The translations under genes were made by a program, and so were the position numbers. A stretch of DNA of 64,000 nucleotides, from positions 1 through 64,000 of the forward strand of contig NZ_JAHKRM010000029.1 of assembly GCF_019396345.1 (NCBI RefSeq). The letters are read 5' to 3'. Shown here one piece after another: positions 58,336 through 64,000 of this stretch. The notes under the pieces were generated by a model. The model had not been told where the DNA came from, searched no databases, and saw nothing but the letters and a program-made list of their open reading frames with translations. The stretch comes from Nonomuraea guangzhouensis (GTDB lineage Bacteria > Actinomycetota > Actinomycetes > Streptosporangiales > Streptosporangiaceae). Positions within the stretch are counted from its first letter, which is position 1; each line of letters opens with the position of its first letter.

Positions 58336-59244
58336 CTACCGGTTGTTCAGGTGGTAGCCGTACCTGCCCATGAGCGGCAGCGCGGCCAGGGTGCTCAGCG
58401 CGACGCTCGAGGCCGGCAGTGCGGTACGCCAGGCCTCGTCGGGCCTGATGGTCACGGGCCCGGTACGCAACCGGTCGGGGTTGCCCGTCACGGTGTGGTT
58501 GACGCCGAGCCGGGCGGTGCCGCCGTCGAGCACCGGGCCGGGCGGTGGGAGACCCGCCCACGCCATGACCCGGCCGATCGTCTCGGCGGGCCGGGCGGCG
58601 AAGTCCTCGTACCTGAGCCTGAGGCACCTTTCGGGGAAGGCGCTCGCGATCCACTCCGACGCCGCGTTGAAGCCGGTCCAGTACGTGCTGCTGCGCAGGG
58701 GGCTCATGGCCGGGATGTAGCCCTTGGCGCGGTGCCAGGAGTACGCGGTCGCCCTGGGGTCGCGCACCATGTGCAGGACCTGGGGGCGCAGGTCGGGCAG
58801 GCCCATGAGGTGGGCCGCCTCGGCGGGGAACTTGGAGGTGTCGACGATCAGCTCGGCGCCGAGCGCCTCGCCGATCGCGGTGTAGAGCCGCCGCTTGACC
58901 GCGCTGACGCGCCGCACGTCGCGCGGCTGCGGGGCCAGGCCGCGGGCCTCGCGCAGGCGTTCGCGGGTGAAGCGGGTGCGCAGGCAGGCGTTGTGCAGCT
59001 GGATCATCTCCGTCGCGATGGCGTGGCCGTCCACCTCGAGCAGCACCTGCCGCCACACGTCGCAGTCACGCAGGTCCTTGCCGCAGCCGCAGGTGCTGTT
59101 GGTGCCGGTGCAGAGCACGCCGTTGGACCACAGGTAGTTGAGCTCGCCCACGTGCGCGACGCCCGGCAGCTCGTTGAGCAGGTTGCCGAGGAGCGTGCTG
59201 CCCGACCTGCACCAGCCCGTGACGTAGAGCACCCGAGGCGTCAT
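58336..59244 (-). CDS. PAPS-dependent sulfotransferase
   Basis: A 302-aa sulfotransferase. The 5'-phosphosulfate loop is VTGWCRSGSTLLGNLLNELP and the 3'-phosphate motif RDPRATAYSWHRAKG. It transfers a sulfo group from PAPS to a hydroxyl or amine of a small molecule. An unusual Cys cluster, CTGTNSTCGCGKDLRDCD, follows the first motif and may bind metal or form disulfides. ATG 59244 overlaps the aminotransferase stop by ATGA. Sulfation is a tailoring step in several actinobacterial natural products. Confidence 0.9.
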   Translation of the reverse strand: MTPRVLYVTGWCRSGSTLLGNLLNELPGVAHVGELNYLWSNGVLCTGTNSTCGCGKDLRDCDVWRQVLLEVDGHAIATEMIQLHNACLRTRFTRERLREARGLAPQPRDVRRVSAVKRRLYTAIGEALGAELIVDTSKFPAEAAHLMGLPDLRPQVLHMVRDPRATAYSWHRAKGYIPAMSPLRSSTYWTGFNAASEWIASAFPERCLRLRYEDFAARPAETIGRVMAWAGLPPPGPVLDGGTARLGVNHTVTGNPDRLRTGPVTIRPDEAWRTALPASSVALSTLAALPLMGRYGYHLNNR

Positions 59245-60545
59245 CGGCTCGCGGCCCGTCCGGCGGCGACGGCCTTCTCCGTTGTCGTGGTCGCGGCTGT
59301 TGCGGTCTCGGCGGCGGGCCTTCTGGCGGCGGCTTTTCTGACGGCGGCCACCAGGCGGTCGCAGTCGGCGAGGGTCAGGTTGGCCGAGAGCGGGATGTCG
59401 ATCGCCTCGCTGACGTAGCGCGCCGAGGCCGGGAACAGGCTCCGCGCGGCGTCGGGATCGTCGCCGAGCAGGAACCGCCAGTTCCAGAAGGCGCGGACGT
59501 TGACGTCGTCGCGGTCGCCGAGCGCGCGGGCGTCGACCCCCTCGGCCATGACGGCTCCGGCGAAGGCCGCGCACTCCCGTGGCGCGGCCCCCGGCAGCCG
59601 GAAGACCAGCGCCTCGCCGAGGTACGCGCCGGGCGCCACCGGCTGCCGGAGCGCGATCCCGTCGAGGTCCGCCAGCCGCTCGGCGACGTAGTCGTAGTTG
59701 CGTCGATGAGCCACCAGCCGGTCGGGCAGCCGCTGGAGCAGGGCCCCGGCCAGCGCCGCCCTGATCTCGTCCATGCGGAAGCTGAAGATGGGGAACGCCC
59801 GGTCGTCGACGTCCGGGACCTGGCCAGGGAAGTGGCGGGCCATCCGGCCTTCGTACGCGCCGCTGTAGACCACCGCGCGGGCGTACGCCTCGGGGTCGTC
59901 GGTGAGCAGGAACCCGCCTTCTCCGGTGTTGAGCGACTTGTCGGACTGGGTGCTGAAGGCGCCGAAGTGGCCAAACGTGCCCAGATAGCGGCCATCGAGC
60001 CGAGCGCCGAGCGCGGGCACCGCGTCCTCGACCACGAAGGCGCCGTACTCCTCAGCCAGTCGGCATATTTCCGGCATGTCGCTGGCGAAGCCGCGCATGT
60101 GCACGACCACGACCGCCTTGGCGCCCTCGTCCAGCACCCGGCGCAGGTCGCGCACGTCGAGGTGCAGGTTCTCCTCGCACTCCACGAGCACCGGCCGGTG
60201 CCCGGCCAGCAGGATGGCGCTCGGCGTGGCCGCGAAGGTGAACGCGGGGCAGGCGATCGGCGAGCCGGCGGGTAACTGGAGCGCGAGCAGGCTCAATGTG
60301 ATCGCGGTGGTGCCACTGGCGCAGGCCAGCGCGTGCCGGGCGCCGAACACCTCGCACAGCCGCCGTTCGAAGAGCCCGGTAAATGTCTCCTCGTGCGGTC
60401 GGAAATCGTAACGGAAGAACAGCTGGGCGCGGAGCGCCTCCATGGCTGCGGCGATGTCCTCCGGGCTGAGGAAGACATCACCCTTGTCATAAGTGGGCCA
60501 GGTGGTCAGGGGTGGATTCACCGGTCCCTCGAATCTGTTGTGCAA
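59241..60545 (-). CDS. DegT/DnrJ/EryC1/StrS-family aminotransferase
   Basis: A 434-aa PLP enzyme. The Asp binding the cofactor ring is in VVEDAVPALG (D174), and the PLP lysine in GAFSTQSDKSLNTGEGGFLL (K203). The common family motif has FSFHxxKxxTTGEGG; here FSTQSDKSLNTGEGG is a variant. Members make aminosugars or amino-cyclitols in antibiotic pathways. It is the first gene of the minus-strand operon. The Ala/Thr-rich tail (AAETATAATTTTEKAVAAG) is unusual. Confidence 0.9.
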   Translation of the reverse strand: MHNRFEGPVNPPLTTWPTYDKGDVFLSPEDIAAAMEALRAQLFFRYDFRPHEETFTGLFERRLCEVFGARHALACASGTTAITLSLLALQLPAGSPIACPAFTFAATPSAILLAGHRPVLVECEENLHLDVRDLRRVLDEGAKAVVVVHMRGFASDMPEICRLAEEYGAFVVEDAVPALGARLDGRYLGTFGHFGAFSTQSDKSLNTGEGGFLLTDDPEAYARAVVYSGAYEGRMARHFPGQVPDVDDRAFPIFSFRMDEIRAALAGALLQRLPDRLVAHRRNYDYVAERLADLDGIALRQPVAPGAYLGEALVFRLPGAAPRECAAFAGAVMAEGVDARALGDRDDVNVRAFWNWRFLLGDDPDAARSLFPASARYVSEAIDIPLSANLTLADCDRLVAAVRKAAARRPAAETATAATTTTEKAVAAGRAASR

Positions 60546-60681
60546 ATAACGTAGTGAATTTGAGCGATGGAGCTAAGAGCCGACTATCGCCTTAGATCCC
60601 GGGAAAGGCAACCCCCCTCGCGTGTGTCACAAATGCGTGATAAGCCGTCGAAGAACCCAGGCCCGAGAAAGGAACAAGCCC
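60546..60681. promoter_or_regulatory. Bidirectional promoter region of the cluster
   Basis: A short AT-enriched interval separates the divergent aminotransferase and FAD-oxidase operons, so both promoters must be here. The stretch GTTGTGCAAATAACGTAGTGAA near 60537-60558 is unusually AT-rich for the genome. I see no clear dyad. Confidence 0.5.
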
Positions 60682-62037
60682 GTGACGGTCTCCACACTGA
60701 ACGCCGCGTGTCCCGATCGGGTGGTCGGCCCCGGCCACCCCGCTTATGACGAGTTGCGGCTGCTCTTCAACGGCATGCACGATCTGCGGCCCCGGCTGAT
60801 CTGCCTGCCGCGCGACGTCGCGGAGCTGCGCGCGGTGATCCGCACCGCCCGCGAGGCCGGCCTGGTCACGGCGGTGCGCGGCGGCGGGCACAACGTCGCC
60901 GGGTACGCCTCCGTCGAGGACGGGCTGGTCATCGACCTGCGGCTGATGAGCTCGGTGACGGTCGATCCGGGAGAACGCGTCGCCACGGTGGGCGGCGGCG
61001 CCACCTGGAGCCAGCTGGACCTGGCGACCACGGCGTACGGCCTGGCCACCACGGGCGGCACCTTCGACACCACCGGCGTCGGCGGCCTGACCCTGGGTGG
61101 CGGCCTCGGCCATCTGATGGGCAGATATGGTCTGACCTGCGACAACGTGCTCTCGTATCAGCTCGTCACGGCCGCCGGGGAAGTGGTCGAGGTGGACGCG
61201 GAGCGCGATCCCGAGCTCGACTGGGCGCTGCGCGGCGCGGGGCACAACTTCGGCGTGGTGGCGGCCTTCCGCTTCCGGACGCACCCGGTGGGCCTGCTGT
61301 ACGGGGGGTGCGTCGCCTACCCGCGCGCCGAGCTCGGCCCGGCCGTGCGCCTGTTCCGCGACCTCATGGCCGACGCGCCCGACGAGCTCACCTGCACGCT
61401 GCTGCTGAAGAGGTACGGTCCCACGCAGGTTCCGGCGGCGGTGATCTGCGTGGCCTACAGCGGCGAGGACGAGGGATACCGGGCGGCGCTGGAGAAGCGG
61501 CTGCGCGGGCCGGAGATCCTCGACTGGCAGCTCATGCCCAGGTCGTACCTCTCGCTGCAGGCCACGTTCGGCCGCCTGGCCTTCGGGCTGCGGCACTACT
61601 GGAGCGCCCGCTTCGCCGACGCCCTGCCAGACGAGCTGGCCGAGGCGCTGGTCGAACGGTTCCTGGCCGGCCGGTGGCTGGGGCCCTTCAGGGACGGGAT
61701 CCTCGTCGAGGCGCTGCACGGCGCGGTGCGGCGGGTGCCCGCCGAGGCCACGGCCGTGCCCTTCCGCGACGCGGGCTTCAACGTCACGGGCACGGCGATC
61801 TGGGCCGACCCGGCCGCCGACGAGGAGCAGGTCGCCTGGGCGCGGTCCGTCGCGGACGCCGTCGAGCCGTACGGCCGCTGGGGTGACGGATACATCAACT
61901 ATGCGTCCACCGGCGAGCGGGCCAGGAAGACCTTCGGCGAGACGGCCTTCGACCGGCTGACCTCGGTAAAACGGCGGCTGGACCCGGACAATTTCTTCCG
62001 CGGCAACTACAACGTCGCGCCCTCGGCCGTCCGCTGA
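60682..62037 (+). CDS. BBE-type FAD-linked oxidase
   Basis: A 451-aa FAD oxidoreductase of the berberine-bridge / 6-hydroxynicotine-oxidase type. The FAD-attachment His is in VRGGGHNVAGYASVEDGLVI; the second motif GGLTLGGGLGHLMGRYGLTC lacks the Cys that forms the second bond in bicovalent enzymes. The BBE C-terminus is NFFRGNYNVAPSAVR. It oxidises alcohols or amines, often in natural-product tailoring. GTG 60682 is preferred, because AAAGGA lies upstream. Confidence 0.9.
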   Translation: MTVSTLNAACPDRVVGPGHPAYDELRLLFNGMHDLRPRLICLPRDVAELRAVIRTAREAGLVTAVRGGGHNVAGYASVEDGLVIDLRLMSSVTVDPGERVATVGGGATWSQLDLATTAYGLATTGGTFDTTGVGGLTLGGGLGHLMGRYGLTCDNVLSYQLVTAAGEVVEVDAERDPELDWALRGAGHNFGVVAAFRFRTHPVGLLYGGCVAYPRAELGPAVRLFRDLMADAPDELTCTLLLKRYGPTQVPAAVICVAYSGEDEGYRAALEKRLRGPEILDWQLMPRSYLSLQATFGRLAFGLRHYWSARFADALPDELAEALVERFLAGRWLGPFRDGILVEALHGAVRRVPAEATAVPFRDAGFNVTGTAIWADPAADEEQVAWARSVADAVEPYGRWGDGYINYASTGERARKTFGETAFDRLTSVKRRLDPDNFFRGNYNVAPSAVR

Positions 62038-62154
62038 GCCGCGTCCACCGGCTCAACGATGCGTCGCCTCCGGGGTCATCGTCCAGTGGACGCCGTCCAG
62101 GGCGCCATGACCTTCACTGGTGGGACTCGGGTCCTTCACCGCCAAGGAGTTCTC

Positions 62155-63939
62155 GTGATCGTCCTCGGATACAACGGGTTCGGTAAGGTCGCCGAACTCT
62201 TCGCACGTTATTACGGGTCGACGGGAATCGACCGGCACATGCTCTACGGTCACGATTCCTCGGCGGCCCTCATGGTGGACGGAGAATTGGTCGCGGCCGT
62301 CGAGGAAGAACGGCTCAATCGCGAGAAGAAGACCGCCAGGTTTCCGGTGAACGCCATCGAATGGGTTTTACGTGAGGCCGGTAAGTCATTCGACGACGTC
62401 GATGTATTCGCGCATTCCTGGCGTTTCTCCCAGGAGGTCATGAACAACATGATCGCCGAGATCGTGGACGCCGACGCGCCGGTGGACAAGAAATTCGCCA
62501 GGCTGCGGCGGCTCGACGACACCTACACCCGGATATTCAGCGAGCAGGCCATTCTCGCCGACTTCCACGAGCACACGGGATACCCGCTGACGGCCGAGAA
62601 GCTGGTCACGGTGCCGCATCACATCGCCCACCTGATGACGGGATACCACCTGTCCGGCGGCGGCGACGCGGCGTTCGTGGTCAGCGACGGCCGGGCTGAG
62701 TGGCTGTCGGCGATCCTCGGCGAGGTGCGCGACGGCAAGGTGCGGGTGTTCGACGACGCGACCGTCGACGGGGACAACTCGCTCGCCCTGCTGTTCGCGG
62801 TGCTGACCAGGTATCTCGGCTTCGTCCCCAACAACGACGAGTACAAGGTCATGGGCCTGGCCGGCTACGCCCCGCCGCCGGAGCCCAACCCGCTGCTCAA
62901 GCACGTGGTGGAGCTGACGGGCGACGGCCGCTACACCATCCCCTACGCGCCGCGGGCCGTACGCGCCTACTACGCGCTGTTCGACCGGATCTTCGACACG
63001 GACCCGGACGGCCGGGAGGACTTCGACGTGCGGGTCCGGGTCGCCGGGGCCGCCCAGGAGATGATCGAGGCGGTGACGGCCCACCAACTGCGCGCGCTGG
63101 AGGAGCGCAGCGCGCTGCCGCGGCTGCTGTTCGAGGGCGGCCTGGCGCTGAACTGCGTCAACAACACCAAGCTGCTCGAAGGGTCCAGGTTCGCCGAGAT
63201 GGACGTGAGCTTCGGCGCCAGCGATCCGGGCGTGGCCATCGGCGCCGCCTTCTACGCCAGTCAGGAGGCGGGCGACAGGCCGCGGGTCAGCGGCTCGCCG
63301 TACCTGGGGCCCGCCTACGGCGACGAGGAGATCCGCGCCACGCTGGACGCCCACGCGGGGCGCGTCGAATGGCGGGAGCTCGCTCCGGGTGACGTCGCGC
63401 GGGAGACGGCGGCGCTGCTTCAGGAGAAGTGCGTGGTCGGCTGGTTCCAGGGGCGGACGGAATACGGGCCGCGCGCGCTGGGCAACCGGAGCATCCTGGC
63501 CAATCCGCGGTTCGGCGATATCAAGGACATCATCAACGACCGGATCAAGCACCGCGAGCCCTTCCGGCCCTTTGCGCCGGTCGTCCTCGAAGACGTGGCT
63601 CCCGAGGTGTTCGAGCTGGGGAAGAAGCGCGCCTCGCCGTACATGACGTTCGTCTTCCCCGTACGGCCCGGCTACCGCGACCTGATTCCCGGCGCCACGC
63701 ACGTCGACGGCACCTCCAGGATCCAGACGATCCGCGAGGACGACAACCCGCTGCTGGCGGAGTTGCTGCGCGCCTTCACCGAGCTGACCGGGGTGCCCTG
63801 TCTCATCAACACCTCGTTCAACGTGGCCGGCGAACCCATCGTGTGCTCACCGGCCGACGCCATGGACTGCTTCCTGAAGACCGAGATGGATTACCTCGTG
63901 CTCGGACGGTTTGTAGCCACCAAATCAGCTCAGCGTTGA
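62155..63939 (+). CDS. O-carbamoyltransferase (TobZ/NodU family)
   Basis: A 594-aa enzyme. The N-terminal Kae1-like domain (YGHDSSAALMVDGELVAAVE, with metal-binding HHIAHLMTGY) and the C-terminal YrdC-like half (WFQGRTEYGPRALGNRSI) match TobZ/NodU/CmcH enzymes, which transfer a carbamoyl group from carbamoyl phosphate via carbamoyl-AMP to a sugar or antibiotic hydroxyl. GTG 62155 follows AAGGAG. Together with sulfation and aminotransfer it indicates a heavily tailored, polar product. Confidence 0.93.
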   Translation: MIVLGYNGFGKVAELFARYYGSTGIDRHMLYGHDSSAALMVDGELVAAVEEERLNREKKTARFPVNAIEWVLREAGKSFDDVDVFAHSWRFSQEVMNNMIAEIVDADAPVDKKFARLRRLDDTYTRIFSEQAILADFHEHTGYPLTAEKLVTVPHHIAHLMTGYHLSGGGDAAFVVSDGRAEWLSAILGEVRDGKVRVFDDATVDGDNSLALLFAVLTRYLGFVPNNDEYKVMGLAGYAPPPEPNPLLKHVVELTGDGRYTIPYAPRAVRAYYALFDRIFDTDPDGREDFDVRVRVAGAAQEMIEAVTAHQLRALEERSALPRLLFEGGLALNCVNNTKLLEGSRFAEMDVSFGASDPGVAIGAAFYASQEAGDRPRVSGSPYLGPAYGDEEIRATLDAHAGRVEWRELAPGDVARETAALLQEKCVVGWFQGRTEYGPRALGNRSILANPRFGDIKDIINDRIKHREPFRPFAPVVLEDVAPEVFELGKKRASPYMTFVFPVRPGYRDLIPGATHVDGTSRIQTIREDDNPLLAELLRAFTELTGVPCLINTSFNVAGEPIVCSPADAMDCFLKTEMDYLVLGRFVATKSAQR

Positions 63940-63966
63940 CAACCATTTCAACGGGGAAGGACAGGC

Positions 63967-64000
63967 ATGTCTCCTGGCGAGGAGTTCGCGTGGGCGGTGG
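63967..64000 (+). CDS. Start of a further gene, truncated by the window end
   Basis: ATG 63967 follows GGGGAAGGA with good spacing and begins MSPGEEFAWAV before the window ends. It is 27 bases after the carbamoyltransferase stop and in the same direction, so it continues the plus-strand operon. Too short to identify. Confidence 0.6.
   Translation, partial: MSPGEEFAWAV

Overview
The window comes from a high-GC actinomycete, most likely of the Streptosporangiales (Nonomuraea / Streptosporangium / Microbispora type). The evidence is the strong GC bias, frequent GTG and occasional TTG starts, very compact operons with 4-nt ATGA/GTGA stop-start overlaps, a CU044_5270-type protein beside an ECF sigma factor, a DUF6247-like small protein, a secreted subtilase and a secondary-metabolite gene group. 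The assignment rests on gene content only. I saw no rRNA or tRNA gene and no CRISPR array.

Left part (about 1-11 kb) is an accessory, mobile-element-rich zone. It opens with the right end of an ISL3-family insertion sequence, followed by a large STAND-type ATPase with twelve near-identical TPR units. A DUF6247-like protein, several orphan genes, an XRE regulator with two coupled unknown genes, an ISAzo13-type transposase scar and an IS21-type transposase scar follow. A CTGTACAGC-based repeat occurs at both 4.5 kb and 9.6 kb.

12-18 kb (minus strand) is a tight six-gene operon: a GT1 glycosyltransferase, alpha and beta subunits of a Rieske ring-hydroxylating oxygenase, an MFS transporter, a carboxymuconolactone-decarboxylase-like protein and a Cys-rich V4R-like protein. 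A flavodoxin-fold reductase converges on it. This combination looks like a small aromatic-compound oxygenation, glycosylation and export module. 18-32 kb holds scattered single genes and broken genes: a HEAT-repeat protein, a PadR regulator with a vestigial 15-codon partner, a DHFR-like protein, an AraC regulator, a pseudokinase-propeller protein, a class C beta-lactamase-like esterase, a DksA/TraR zinc-finger protein, an antitoxin-like pair and an orphan VapB.

32-37 kb carries a secreted subtilisin-like protease with a perfect terminator hairpin, and an ECF sigma factor / membrane-anchored CU044_5270 protein pair. 38-39.5 kb is a TetR regulator divergent from a FAD monooxygenase, with three related palindromic operators between them. 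39.4-45.4 kb is a sugar-acid catabolic operon (ManD-type dehydratase, mannitol-dehydrogenase-family oxidoreductase, MHS-type permease, idonate-dehydrogenase-like enzyme) divergent from a GntR regulator with a clear operator. 45.4-49.2 kb has a MerR regulator, a PAS membrane protein coupled to a coiled-coil protein, a DinB protein and an APH-like kinase. 49.2-55 kb is a sugar ABC operon that matches the rhizobial fructose locus frcBCAK in order, with a DTE-type epimerase inserted before the kinase, divergent from a ROK repressor followed by a zinc-type adenylate kinase.

55.6-64 kb is the edge of what looks like a natural-product cluster. A minus-strand operon encodes a DegT/StrS aminotransferase, a PAPS sulfotransferase, an acyl-CoA ligase and an acyl-CoA dehydrogenase. 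A divergent plus-strand operon encodes a BBE-type FAD oxidase, a TobZ/NodU-type O-carbamoyltransferase and a further gene cut by the window end.
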